NCBI RefSeq assembly: GCF_002027705.1
Contig: NZ_MBTG01000008.1
Location: 1-64,000, forward strand
Source: Paenibacillus ferrarius
GTDB lineage: Bacteria > Bacillota > Bacilli > Paenibacillales > NBRC-103111
Length of the DNA stretch: 64,000 nucleotides
Direction of reading: 5' to 3'
In this document: positions 45,552-55,223 of the stretch, piece after piece
Layout: every line of letters starts with the position of its first letter
How positions within the stretch are numbered: position 1 is the stretch's first letter
The notes under the pieces: generated by a model
Seen by the model: only the letters and a program-made list of their open reading frames with translations
Database searches by the model: none
Told to the model about the DNA's origin: nothing
Made by a program: the position numbers and the translations under genes

Positions 45552-46602
45552 CGCTCTTGCCTCCTTTCCGTCGTTTCCATAGGGTGTAACTGAACTTGGC
45601 TGTGACAAACAGAATCAGCAAGGATTGAATGACACTGGAAATTTCCAGCGGAATGCTGGTATTACGCTCAACTCCCATGCCTCCGGTTTGCAGCGCAGCC
45701 AGAAGAACCGCAGCAACCGCTGTACCCAACGGATGGGCACCTGACAGCAATGTCGCCATAATGCCAGACCACGCATAACCCGGGTTCGAAATCATGCCAT
45801 CGGTATACCTGTACTGCATGCCCAGAACCTCAATGGCTCCGGCAAGTCCAGCAAAACCACCGCTGACAAACATGCTGGTCAGCATCATTTTCCTTCTATT
45901 GACACCGCCGTAAGCCGCAAATAAGGGATTATATCCCAGCATGCGGATTTCATAGCCGGCCACTGTGTATTTAATAAATAAATAGAGCAGAATCGCGAGT
46001 CCGATCGCAATGATAAAGCCGGCATGTATGCTCATGCCTTGGAATAATTTGGGCAGCCACACCGCTTTATCCACCATCATCGTTTGGGCAAGCGCAGCTG
46101 AGCCTGTCTTGTCTTTGAGCGGATAAGCGACCAAATAACCAGCAAACAGCGCGGCAATATAATTGAGCAGCAGCGTTGTAATAATCAGATTCATCCGAAA
46201 TTTGGCATCCAGCCAACCTGCAAACGCAGACCATATCCCACCCGCAGCAATACCGCCGAGTATGGCAACGAGCAATTTGAACAGCGGTGGTCCTGGTACA
46301 TAAAGGGCAAGCAGTGCGCTGGATAAAGCGCCCAGAATCATTTGTCCTTCAGAACCCATATTGAAGAATCCAGCGCGAAAAGCAATGGAGACCCCAAGAC
46401 CGACCAGGATCAGCGGTGTAGCCCGAGTCAATGTATTCGTCAAGAAGTAGAAGTTGCCGAATGCCCCTTTCCACATCTGCGCATACGTATCGGGGATGGA
46501 CCCGCCAATTAACGCAATGGCAATCGCGCCACCTAATAATCCAATGATGACGGCAAGCAGCGGTTGCATCCAAGCGCTTATAGGCCATCCACGTTTAAGC
46601 AT
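45535..46602 (-). CDS. nupP: Nucleoside ABC transporter permease (NupP-like)
   Basis: A 355-residue BPD_transp_2 permease with about nine helices and the motif GVSIAFRAGFFNMGSEGQ. AGGAGGAG precedes the ATG, and the start overlaps the nupO stop by 8 bp. It pairs with the NupQ-like permease. Confidence 0.86.
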   Translation of the reverse strand: MLKRGWPISAWMQPLLAVIIGLLGGAIAIALIGGSIPDTYAQMWKGAFGNFYFLTNTLTRATPLILVGLGVSIAFRAGFFNMGSEGQMILGALSSALLALYVPGPPLFKLLVAILGGIAAGGIWSAFAGWLDAKFRMNLIITTLLLNYIAALFAGYLVAYPLKDKTGSAALAQTMMVDKAVWLPKLFQGMSIHAGFIIAIGLAILLYLFIKYTVAGYEIRMLGYNPLFAAYGGVNRRKMMLTSMFVSGGFAGLAGAIEVLGMQYRYTDGMISNPGYAWSGIMATLLSGAHPLGTAVAAVLLAALQTGGMGVERNTSIPLEISSVIQSLLILFVTAKFSYTLWKRRKGGKSDAASS

Positions 46603-48094
46603 TTGAATCTCCTCCTGCCATCCATAAGCTAATTTGCTCTTCTGTTGCGTTCTCGGCAGATAATTCTCCGGCTATGCGCCCTTCGTACATAACAAGAATG
46701 CGGTCAGACAACTTGAGAATCTCCGTTAATTCAGAGGATACTAACAAAATAGCTCCCTGTTCGTCCCGTTTTCTAAGCAGTTCTTCATGAATAAGCTCCA
46801 TAGCGCCGATATCTACGCCACGCGTTGGCTCTGCCGCAATTAAAAAAGGCTGATTCTGCGCAATTTCTCTAGCGACAATTAGCTTTTGCAGATTACCGCC
46901 AGATAAGTATTTTACCTTCGTATCCTGTGAGCCTGCTTTAATCTGAAACTGCTGAATGAACCGATCCACCATTTGCCGCAGCTCTTTTCCTTGCAAGAAG
47001 CCCGAGCGGCTTCGGGTTCTGTGATGGCCCATCGTACCGTTGTCCAGCACGGTGCCCTCTTTCGCCGCTCCCCATTGATACCGATCTTCCGGGACATGCG
47101 AAAGCCCAATCTCTCTAATTTCACGAACGGTACGTCCTGTCACATTTTGCCCCAAAAGATGAATTTCTCCTTGATCAATAGGCAGAAGCCCCGAAATTGC
47201 TTGAATGAATTCAGACTGCCCATTCCCCGAGATGCCGGCAATGCCAACGATTTCTCCGGCCTTGATTTGTAAATTCACGCGATCGAGCACCGGTTTGCCT
47301 TTGGCTCCAAGGATGGATATATCCTTCACTTGAAGAACTGTTTCACCAAGTTTCACTTCTCTTTTGGCAGATTCCAAGAGGTCTCTGCCTACCATCAATT
47401 TCGAGAGTTCTTCAACACTGGTTGCCGCAGCATCCAAGGTACCCGTGATCTTCCCGTCACGCAGAACAGTAACCCGATCGGCAATTTCCATCACTTCATG
47501 CAGCTTGTGCGTAATAATGATGAAGCTTTTGCCCTGATTCGCCAAGCTCCTCATGATGACTAGCAATTCCTTCGCTTCAAGCGGTGTCAGCACGCCGGTA
47601 GGCTCGTCCAAAATAATGATATCAGCGCCTTGATACAGCACCTTCAGAATTTCCACACGCTGCTGCAAACCAAGCGGACATTCGGCCACCTTCTTGTGCG
47701 GATCAATCGGCAAGCGATACTTGGCACATAGGTCCTCCACTTGCTGAACTGCCTTTTTGCGGTCAAATGCCATGCCTTTCTTGGGCTCGTTGCCAATCAC
47801 GATATTTTCAGCCACGGTAAAAGAAGGAAACAGCATGAAGTGCTGATGCACCATGCCGATTCGATGGCGAATGGCTTCCGTTGGATTCGTAAATACAACT
47901 TCCTTGCCATTCAAAAGAATACTGCCTGCCGTAGGCTGCTCCATGCCGTACAAGATGCGCATTAGCGTTGTTTTGCCGGCACCATTTTCCCCGACTAATG
48001 CATGGATCTCACCTTGACGCAGCGAGAAATCAACGTTTGAATTCGCTGTTAAATTGCCATATGTTTTCGTTATTTGACGCATTTGAAGCAGCAT
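46595..48094 (-). CDS. nupO: Nucleoside ABC transporter ATPase with two ABC domains (NupO-like)
   Basis: A 499-residue tandem ABC ATPase. Domain 1 (about 5-240) has a canonical Walker A GENGAGKTT and Walker B IIILDEPT. Domain 2 (about 255-495) has the degenerate Walker A GISGNGQSE and signature LSGGNLQK. This asymmetry is typical of the ribose/nucleoside group. ATG 48094 is preceded by GAGG at a rather long 12-nt spacing. Confidence 0.9.
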   Translation of the reverse strand: MLLQMRQITKTYGNLTANSNVDFSLRQGEIHALVGENGAGKTTLMRILYGMEQPTAGSILLNGKEVVFTNPTEAIRHRIGMVHQHFMLFPSFTVAENIVIGNEPKKGMAFDRKKAVQQVEDLCAKYRLPIDPHKKVAECPLGLQQRVEILKVLYQGADIIILDEPTGVLTPLEAKELLVIMRSLANQGKSFIIITHKLHEVMEIADRVTVLRDGKITGTLDAAATSVEELSKLMVGRDLLESAKREVKLGETVLQVKDISILGAKGKPVLDRVNLQIKAGEIVGIAGISGNGQSEFIQAISGLLPIDQGEIHLLGQNVTGRTVREIREIGLSHVPEDRYQWGAAKEGTVLDNGTMGHHRTRSRSGFLQGKELRQMVDRFIQQFQIKAGSQDTKVKYLSGGNLQKLIVAREIAQNQPFLIAAEPTRGVDIGAMELIHEELLRKRDEQGAILLVSSELTEILKLSDRILVMYEGRIAGELSAENATEEQISLWMAGGDSNA

Positions 48095-48125
48095 AACGGT
48101 TATTCGCTCCTCTACCTAGACATGA

Positions 48126-48157
48126 GGAAACTGTTTACGTCACCGTAAACAGTTTCC
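48126..48157 (-). promoter_or_regulatory. Perfect intercistronic hairpin between nupN and nupO
   Basis: A 14-bp perfect stem (GGAAACTGTTTACG, 48126-48139 with 48144-48157) and 4-nt loop, no T-tail. It is placed between a binding-protein gene and the rest of its transporter operon, where such stems protect upstream mRNA and keep the binding protein in excess. Confidence 0.7.
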
Positions 48158-48184
48158 ATGGGCAATATGCGATTATTGTGCTAA

Positions 48185-49237
48185 TTATTTGACTGGATTT
48201 TCTACTTTCACTTTACCAGAAACGATATCATCACGTATAGCTTTAACTTTCGTAATCACGTCTTGTCCAACAAACGGGCTAAGCGCTGATTTTGTATCTT
48301 TCGTTACGAAGGTAAGACCCACGCCATCTTCTTTCAAGCCATAATCAACGGAACCGAATTTGAAACTGCCGTTAACGAAGTCTTTGACGGTTTGGTAAGC
48401 AACAGCATCCGTTCCTTTTAATTGGGAAAGCACAATGTGCTCAGGATCTGTTACTGTACGGTCGATATCTTGTCCGGATGTATAGAAGCCTTTTTCTTTG
48501 GCTGCTTCAAAAACGCCGAGATCGCCTACTGCCGATGCGCCTGCAATAAAGTCTGCGCCTTGTGCAAATTGCGTCAACGCCAATTCTTTGGCCTTCGCTG
48601 GATCTGTGAAGGAGCCTACATAGTTAACGATGAACTTCGCGTTCGGGTTGGTTGCTTTCAAACCTTCTTGGAAACCAACTGTATATTTCTTGATAAGCGG
48701 GATGTCGACCGCTGCAACCATACCTACTACATTTTTCTTAGTAGCAAGACCCGCAGCTGCTCCTAATAGATAAGAAGCTTCATGCTCACGGAAGACGACG
48801 CTGCGAACATTCGGAAGATCAACAACAGTATCGATAATCGCGAAGGATTTCTTCGGATTCTCAGCAGCAACTTTTTTCAGCGCATCTTCGGATTCGAAGG
48901 AGCTTGTAATAATCAAATCATAATTATCTGCAACGGCAGCGCGCAGGTTTTGCTCAATTGCGCTTGCATCCGTAGATTCAACCGTTTTCACAACAACGCC
49001 AAATTCTTTACCTGCCTTTTTCACGCCTTCATCTTCTTGGGCAAAAAATGGATTCACACCGATCTTCTCTGGGGTAATCAGAATAACTTTTTTATCCGAT
49101 TTCGCTGCAGGAGCTTTGGACGCCTCGGAAGTTGCCGGAGCATCCGATGTTTTGGGTGCAGCTGTGTCCGTTTTGGCAGTTGCGCAACCTGTCATCAGTA
49201 CCGTTACGGCAAAAAGGGAAATTAATGCTTTTTTCAT
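48185..49237 (-). CDS. nupN: BMP-family nucleoside-binding lipoprotein (NupN-like)
   Basis: A 350-residue lipoprotein with lipobox LMTGC, a Thr/Ala/Pro/Lys-rich linker to about residue 48, and a BMP-family periplasmic-binding fold (PEKIGVNPFFAQEDEGVKKA; ASAVGDLGVFEAAKEKG). It binds nucleosides for the permease pair. GAGGAGA precedes the ATG. First gene of a six-gene operon. Confidence 0.9.
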   Translation of the reverse strand: MKKALISLFAVTVLMTGCATAKTDTAAPKTSDAPATSEASKAPAAKSDKKVILITPEKIGVNPFFAQEDEGVKKAGKEFGVVVKTVESTDASAIEQNLRAAVADNYDLIITSSFESEDALKKVAAENPKKSFAIIDTVVDLPNVRSVVFREHEASYLLGAAAGLATKKNVVGMVAAVDIPLIKKYTVGFQEGLKATNPNAKFIVNYVGSFTDPAKAKELALTQFAQGADFIAGASAVGDLGVFEAAKEKGFYTSGQDIDRTVTDPEHIVLSQLKGTDAVAYQTVKDFVNGSFKFGSVDYGLKEDGVGLTFVTKDTKSALSPFVGQDVITKVKAIRDDIVSGKVKVENPVK

Positions 49238-49288
49238 TATGTATCTCTCCTCTGTGTTTCTCCACGTATATTTAAAGACTCTGTAAAG

Positions 49289-49317
49289 ATCCTACTAAAT
49301 AACTCGGATTCAGTCAA
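49289..49317 (-). promoter_or_regulatory. Probable sigma-A promoter of the nup operon
   Basis: On the minus strand TTGACT (49312-49317), a 17-nt spacer, and TAGGAT (49289-49294). The start codon is about 50 nt further. No purine riboswitch was recognised. Confidence 0.55.
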
Positions 49318-49466
49318 ACGTTTTATTTACTATTTTCGACAAAAAGCAACAAATGTGTGAATATCGTTTTGTAACAAAAATAGCATTGACACAAAGCTGT
49401 TTCCTTGTTATATTTCTATAAATCATACTATTCCTATAAGAATTGAAAAGACGGAGGATTGCTTCT

Positions 49467-50825
49467 ATGAAACCTTTACACACATTAAAACTTGTACGCG
49501 CTGTTGCTTTGTCAGCTGTACTCGTGTCTTCCATTTCGGCCTTTAGCCCATCGGTGCTAGCCGCTGAATCCAGCAGTTCTGCTTCTACGCACAAGCAATA
49601 TCTGAATGACCATTTCAACGTGCATTTGTCTTCAAATCTCACCAAAGGTGATTTCATTAACGCTGTTAACAGCATTCTTAAGCTGAAATCCAGCCAGTCC
49701 GCAAGCAAATTTACCGATGTGCCAAAAGATAGTCCTTATTATCAAGCTGCCCAAGCGCTAGCTGAAAAAGGCATTCTGACCGGAACCACCTTGCAAGGTG
49801 ATGCTCCGCTTACAGAACTGCAAGCGGTTTTTATTGCCCTCAAAGCAGCTGGTCTGAAAGAACTGGCTTATACTTATAAAGAAGATAAAGTCCAAACAGC
49901 TTTAGATAAAGTACATATCGATTACAAAAGCAATGCATCGCTTAACCTGCAGGGCGCACAGGAGCTGGCAGCTGCGATTGACACCAATCTGCTTCCTTCG
50001 GATAGCTTCGCTTCCTTCCAATTGAATGCTCCAGCTGACAGCCGTTTTGCCGAGGAACTATTGGGCAAGGTGTTATCTTTCCAAGGTTTGGATAAAAATT
50101 ATATCGGTACAACGACGGATGCTGATATTTTTGCCAAAGTGAACCAAGCTTGGAAAACGGAAGATCTGATTACAGCCAGCGAGTTGCGAGCCGTTTTCGA
50201 TGACGCTTTGAAGAAAAACCTGGTCACAGGCTATAACTTGAAAGATGCGCGTTTTGATGCGAATTTCGATAAGAAGCTTTCCCTTACTTATGGTCATTCC
50301 GACATCACCCATGCTATTCAACTCATTGGCCTGCTCCGCAGCGAAAACATCCATGCCAAAGTTCAGCTAGAACCAAAAACTTCCGCCTTCATCTATTTGA
50401 AGGAATGGGGCGAGCCGACCCAATCCGACGACTATCAAGTTGTCCAAATCGAGAACGGCAACTTTATCGCCTATGCCAAAGAGTATGACATCGAATTCGA
50501 ATTCGACAATGCTGAACAAAAAGATCAGTTCCAGCAAGTTATCCTCCAGTATGCCAAAAAGAACAGTGAAGATCAATCCGGTCTTATCTATTCCTCTTGG
50601 TGGCAGCCTCTCTACTATTCGTTAACTGAGATCAAAGACTACCAAGTGATCGCCAATAACAAAATCAGCAAAGGGCATTACTATGCGCAATCTTTCTCAT
50701 TAAGCGATAAAGCTGCCGCTGTGGCAGAAGGCATTAAGAAGATTAACCCTAGTCTCACGGTTGATTCCTACAAGTTCTGGGTAAATGCGCCATTCTATCA
50801 TTACTTGCTGGGTGATTTTAAATAA
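49467..50825 (+). CDS. Secreted protein with one SLH-like repeat (452 aa)
   Basis: Signal peptide to about residue 33 (SPSVLAAES). A segment at about 75-120 (FTDVPKDSPYYQAAQALAEKGI, then LTELQAVFIAL) matches one S-layer homology motif, which binds secondary cell-wall polymers; only one copy is clear. The rest (about 130-452) is a mixed alpha/beta region I do not recognise. GGAGG lies 9 nt before ATG 49467. Monocistronic with a strong terminator. Confidence 0.8.
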   Translation: MKPLHTLKLVRAVALSAVLVSSISAFSPSVLAAESSSSASTHKQYLNDHFNVHLSSNLTKGDFINAVNSILKLKSSQSASKFTDVPKDSPYYQAAQALAEKGILTGTTLQGDAPLTELQAVFIALKAAGLKELAYTYKEDKVQTALDKVHIDYKSNASLNLQGAQELAAAIDTNLLPSDSFASFQLNAPADSRFAEELLGKVLSFQGLDKNYIGTTTDADIFAKVNQAWKTEDLITASELRAVFDDALKKNLVTGYNLKDARFDANFDKKLSLTYGHSDITHAIQLIGLLRSENIHAKVQLEPKTSAFIYLKEWGEPTQSDDYQVVQIENGNFIAYAKEYDIEFEFDNAEQKDQFQQVILQYAKKNSEDQSGLIYSSWWQPLYYSLTEIKDYQVIANNKISKGHYYAQSFSLSDKAAAVAEGIKKINPSLTVDSYKFWVNAPFYHYLLGDFK

Positions 50826-50855
50826 AACAAGCGAAGCAGGTAGAAAGTCTGATTG

Positions 50856-50893
50856 AAGAGCATGCCCCAAGGATTAACTTGGGGTATGCTCTT
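50856..50893 (+). terminator. Strong terminator
   Basis: AAGAGCATGCCCCAA (50856-50870) pairs with TTGGGGTATGCTCTT (about 50879-50893) with one wobble, then a T-rich tail. Confidence 0.9.
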
Positions 50894-51006
50894 TGTGTTT
50901 GTTTTGGAGGGGGAAGAGAGTCCAACACTGAAACGGCTGGCTCGGAGGATAAGAGGCTGCGAATGGCGGCGGCTGTGGCAGAGAGAGCCACGCTCGAACA
51001 GAGAGA

Positions 51007-51273
51007 GCAGCTATTCGCTGCTGCTGACGCACTGAGATTGCCGAAATGGCAGGCTCAGCGGTAGATCAGCGGCTCTCTGCCTCTGAGACTGCCAAAAAGG
51101 CAGGCTCGCTATGGATTTGCAGCTATTCGCTGCTGCTGACGCACTGAGACTGCCGAAATGGCAGGCTCGGCGGTAGATCAGCGGCTCTCTGCCTCTGAGA
51201 CTGCCAAAAAGGCAGGCTCCCTCTGGATTTGCAGCTATTCGCAGCTGCTGGTGCACTGAGACTGCCGCAAAAC
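51007..51273. repeat. 112-bp tandem repeat, about 2.4 copies
   Basis: Units at 51007-51118 and 51119-51230 differ at only a few bases, and a partial third unit runs to about 51273. Each unit contains two small hairpins of the form CTGCC-N5-GGCAG. Open frames exist on both strands but are repetitive and lack a good ribosome site, so coding is doubtful. The flank 50894-51006 has related words. Confidence 0.9.
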
Positions 51274-51283
51274 CCCAAAATAA

Positions 51284-51326
51284 AATAACCTTCATCACCA
51301 CGAAGAACGTGGAAATGAAGGCTATT
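51284..51326 (-). terminator. Terminator of the comFB gene
   Basis: AAATAACCTTCAT pairs with ATGAAGGCTATTT around an inner CCACG/CGTGG stem. T-rich sequence follows on the minus strand. Confidence 0.8.
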
Positions 51327-51367
51327 TACGCCACTTTCACATCAACTTACCGACCAGCCGTATCGAC

Positions 51368-51643
51368 TTACACTTCTTCTGGATGATGCTGATGATGCTC
51401 CACTATGATCGCTGCTTCCATTAATTCTCGCATCACATCGGATTGCAGCTGTGGATTAATATACATCCCTTTGATAAACAGCTGCCCCTTTTCGCTGGAC
51501 GTATACCTGGGCGGTATTTTATTTAGAACCAAAGCGAGCATGTCTTCTTTGCATTTATTGCAATCGCATTTTAATTCATAGCTTTTGCTAAACTCATCAA
51601 ACATATTGACGACTATCGTTTCCATTGCATTAAAGAGTGCCAT
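51368..51643 (-). CDS. comFB: ComFB-family late competence protein
   Basis: A 91-residue protein with the ComFB signature: N-terminal NAMETIVVNMFDEF, three cysteines C26, C28 and C31 in CDCNKC, then DMLALVLNKIPPRYT. B. subtilis comFB lies in the competence operon comFABC; cyanobacterial relatives bind c-di-GMP. Here it is alone, without comFA or comFC, so a signalling role is possible. GAAGGAG precedes the ATG. Confidence 0.88.
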   Translation of the reverse strand: MALFNAMETIVVNMFDEFSKSYELKCDCNKCKEDMLALVLNKIPPRYTSSEKGQLFIKGMYINPQLQSDVMRELMEAAIIVEHHQHHPEEV

Positions 51644-51704
51644 CCATTGTGCTCCTTCTTTTTTCTACTATGCAGTCTATTATACTGTATAAACGAGCAT
51701 TCAA

Positions 51705-51748
51705 AAAGAAAGAAAAGAAGACCACGGTCATGCATGCCCGTGATCTTC
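51705..51748 (-). terminator. Terminator of the rhamnosidase gene
   Basis: GAAGACCACGGTCA (51717-51730) pairs with TGCCCGTGATCTTC (51735-51748), 12 of 14 matched, followed by TTCTTTTCTTTC on the minus strand. Confidence 0.8.
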
Positions 51749-51776
51749 TCCATATCCCTGTCTGCGGCATCACAAT

Positions 51777-54460
51777 TTAGCGCGCAGCTACTTCAATGCG
51801 ATAAATTCCTGATCCAAGCTCTACTTTGAGCGCGCCATCGCTTTCAACAACCGAAAGAATTTCCGCTGCTTGGCTCGCCGCTTGCCCATTAATTGTCGCT
51901 GTTGCTAGCGATGCGCCTCTGAGCGCAGCCACCCCCGTCGTGTTCGGCGGAAGTTCAAATTCATAGACCACAAGCCCTGCCTTCTCTTTCTTCCATTCAC
52001 TCCGTATGGGACCGTAATCCGAATGGAAAGAAGCTTTGGCGTAATCAAGACCGGAATCTGTCCGCGGCCGGAACTGTACCCGCTTATAACCCGGCTCTTG
52101 ATCATCTGAATCAAGGCCAGCCACCGTTCGATACAACCAATCACCGATAGATCCGTAGGCGTAATGGTTATATGAATTCATATCTGCACTCCAGAAGGAG
52201 CCGTCCGGTTTGATCCCATCCCAATGCTCCCAAATCGTCGTAGCTCCCTTGTGGACCGAATACAGCCAGGATGGATAATCTTCCTGAAGTACTAATTTAA
52301 CAGCCACATCATGATAGCCGTTATCAGAAAGTACTTGGCACAGATATGGCGTACCGACGAACCCAGTCGTCAAATGATAATTCTGCTCGATGACATCATC
52401 AGCCAAGGTCCTTGCCAATCTATCACGTACGCTTCCGCTTACGAGTCCGAACATCAAAGGAAGAACATGTGCAGTCTGTGTATGTGCTGCCAAACGTCCA
52501 CTAGGGGTGATGAATTCTTCCGTAAAGGCCGCTGTGATATGTGCATGCAGCTTACTGTATTCCGCAACATCTTCCGTGCGTCCCAGCACTTCGGCTGCTT
52601 TCACGAACAGCGATGTGGAGTACGCATAGAAACACGTGGCGATCAAATCTCTTGGCGTGGCCCCTACATAGCTGCCTTCTTTGGCATCAAGTCCCAACCA
52701 ATCGCCGAAATGAAAGCCGGTATTCCACAGATATTCATTTTCACCTTGAATGCGCATGTAGGTAATCCAAGCTTTCATACTCTCATATTGCTCTTCCAAG
52801 ACACGTTTATCACCATAGACTTGATACAGGGTCCAAGGACAAATAACCGCGGCATCCCCCCATGCTGATGAAGCATACTCTTCATCCCCAAGGACATGAG
52901 GAACAACGAAAGGAACAGCACCATCCTCTCGCTGGTCAGCCTTTAAATCACGCAGCCATTTGCTGAAAAACCGGGCAATGCCATAATGATAAGCGGCCGT
53001 CCGGATAAATACCTGGGCATCGCCTGTCCAGCCAAGGCGCTCATCCCGTTGCGGGCAATCGGTTGGTACGTCCAGAAAATTGCCTCTCTGCCCCCAAACA
53101 ATGTTCTTCTGGAGTTTATTCAGGAGCGGATGGGAACATTCGAAGCTGCCTTTGGGCATCATATCCGTATGAATCACATGGCCAGTGAAGCGTTCGGCTT
53201 CAAAGGCAGCATCCTGCGGCCAGCCTTCCACCTTGACATAGCGGAAGCCTTGGAAAGAGAAATGAGGCTCATAGCTCTCCTCACCGCCTCCCTTGCACAT
53301 ATAAGTGACCGTTTGCTTGGCTGAGCGTAAATTGGCCGTATAGAAGTTTCCGTCTTGATCCAATACTTCCGCGTGAAACAACTGGATGCATGTTCCAGCG
53401 GGAAGGTCTAATCGCATATGGACTTTCCCTACCATATTCTGTCCGAAGTCCAAGACCGTTTCTCCCGAAGGTGTCACAAGTACTTCTACTGGCGGCAAAC
53501 TTTCGATTACCCGCATAGGCTCGCTCTCTTGCATCACAAGTATGCTCTTCGGATGAGCTAACAACGCAACAGCCGACCAGGATTCCTCACTGTAGACAGG
53601 CAAACTCCAATCTACTAATTCTAAGGCAGCCTCGTAAGTCTCACCGTGATAAAGTTCAGACATTCGAATCGCACCCGTCGAAGCTCGCCATGAATCATCG
53701 CTCACGATGACTTCTGAAGTCCCATCTGCGTAATCAATATGCAGTTGAAGCAGCAAGGCTCTGCGGTCTCCGAAAATATTGTGTTGATCCTTCCACGCCA
53801 AATTTCCTTTGTACCAGCCATTAGCCAGTACAGCACCAATCGTATTGCTCCCCTCTTGCAAAAGAGAGTCCGTCACCTCATAAGCCTGCACCTGCAAACG
53901 GTGCCGATAGCTGGTCCAACCTGGCGTGAACTCCAGATTCCCTACTCGCGCACCATTAAGCTCGAGCTCGTATAAGCCCAAACTGGTCGCGTATATCATC
54001 GCTTTATGGATCTGTTTCTGAACTGCAAATGTTTTCCTCAAATAAAAAGCTGCTTTATCTTGCGGATCAATAAAAGCGGCATCAGGCGTAATCCACTGAG
54101 CAGTCCAATCCCGTTCCGAAAGCATGCCCATCTCCCAGAAGCCGTACGGCTCCATCCCATCTCAAGCCCGTTCTGATCCCATGCGTTAATGCGATAGTAG
54201 TAGCGTTGTCTTGACCTTAATTCCTCACCTTGGTAAACGACTAGAACCGATTGGCTGGATTGCACCACCCCGGAATCCCATTGCAAATGACTTGCATTGA
54301 AACAATTCGCGACATCCGACACTTGAATATGGTACGCTGATTGCAATGTTTGCTTTTTGTCCGTAATGATCTGCCAAGTAAACCGCGGAGCGCGCGTATC
54401 CAAGCCAACAGGATTCACCAAGTATTCGCAGGTTAAATTCGTAATACGGGGTATCGTCAT
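51777..54460 (-). pseudogene. GH78 alpha-L-rhamnosidase split by a frameshift
   Basis: Two overlapping frames (54460 to 54038 and 54155 to 51777) together encode a GH78 enzyme of about 894 residues that removes terminal L-rhamnose from plant glycans or glycosides. The N-terminal part ends ..GLEMGWS and the second resumes EPYGFWEMGMLSERDW, so 1 (or 4) bases are missing near 54150-54156. The catalytic barrel has DCPQRDERLGWTGDAQ with the acidic residues of the family. There is no signal peptide. AGGAGG lies before ATG 54460. The rest of the frame is intact, so this is either a very recent mutation or a sequencing error. Confidence 0.85.
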
Positions 54461-54694
54461 CAAGATTTTGCCTCCTGCACCTTCGAAAGTGTGCCTCGGA
54501 ATTCCTATCCGAAAAGCACCTGATATGTCCTATTTTAGTGGAATCATGCTTTCGATAGGAGGGCTGATTTCGACATTTATATAGGTGAATATGGACGGAA
54601 ATTCCTTTTTTTCTCTCAGGTGTCCCCCCAATTTCGGAAACACTTACGAATGGTATACAGTTATCTACTAAATCATCATGAGCAGGAGTTTGGC

Positions 54695-55210
54695 ATGTTA
54701 CAAAAAACACACAGTATTGCCGGATTTATTTCCGCGGAAATCGTTCTTATTGCGCAGGACATCAACATCTTCTCTTTGGATACTGCTGGAGCTTTATTGC
54801 TTGGCTGCTTGGCCGGTACATTGGCCGATGTGGATAAACCGGGGTCTACTATGGCTAAGGTTCTTTTCCCGCTGTCAGCGCTGCTTCACCTTTTGAAAAT
54901 TAAGCATCGAACACTAACCCATTCCTTCATTTTTCTATGTTTGATAGTCGTGCTCACAATGCCCTTGCCGCCTTTATACTTCTGGGTATTCCTGACAGCT
55001 TATGCGTCACATCCACTGATTGATTTGCTTAATGAAAGAGGCGTTGAGCTCTTCTGGCCGTTCTCCTTCAAGATTCGCCTGCTCCCTAAATTTATCGCCA
55101 TTGATACAGGCTCTGTGAGTGAAACCGTCTTTCGTTGGCTGCTCTTGGCCGTCAGCTTATTCATCCCACTTCTTCATCTATTTCCCCAAATCCTACAAAC
55201 CCACTTATGA
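54695..55210 (+). CDS. YdjM-type membrane-bound metal-dependent hydrolase
   Basis: A 171-residue membrane protein of the YdjM (DUF457) family: N-terminal MLQKTHSIAGF with the conserved His, GTLADVDKPGS, and the KHRTLTHS motif. It has about four or five helices. Members are annotated as metal-dependent hydrolases; the substrate is unknown. AGGAG lies 7 nt before ATG 54695. The gap 54464-54694 shows nothing else clear. Confidence 0.85.
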   Translation: MLQKTHSIAGFISAEIVLIAQDINIFSLDTAGALLLGCLAGTLADVDKPGSTMAKVLFPLSALLHLLKIKHRTLTHSFIFLCLIVVLTMPLPPLYFWVFLTAYASHPLIDLLNERGVELFWPFSFKIRLLPKFIAIDTGSVSETVFRWLLLAVSLFIPLLHLFPQILQTHL

Positions 55211-55223
55211 AACTAAGGGGGTT

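Noticed and set aside
49238..49466. Purine riboswitch upstream of the nup operon
   Set aside because: I could not find the conserved three-way junction sequences; only a plain promoter-like pair is visible.
51011..51301. 96-codon minus-strand frame across the 112-bp repeats
   Set aside because: Repetitive, no ribosome site, overlaps the terminator of the next gene; treated as a by-product of the repeats.
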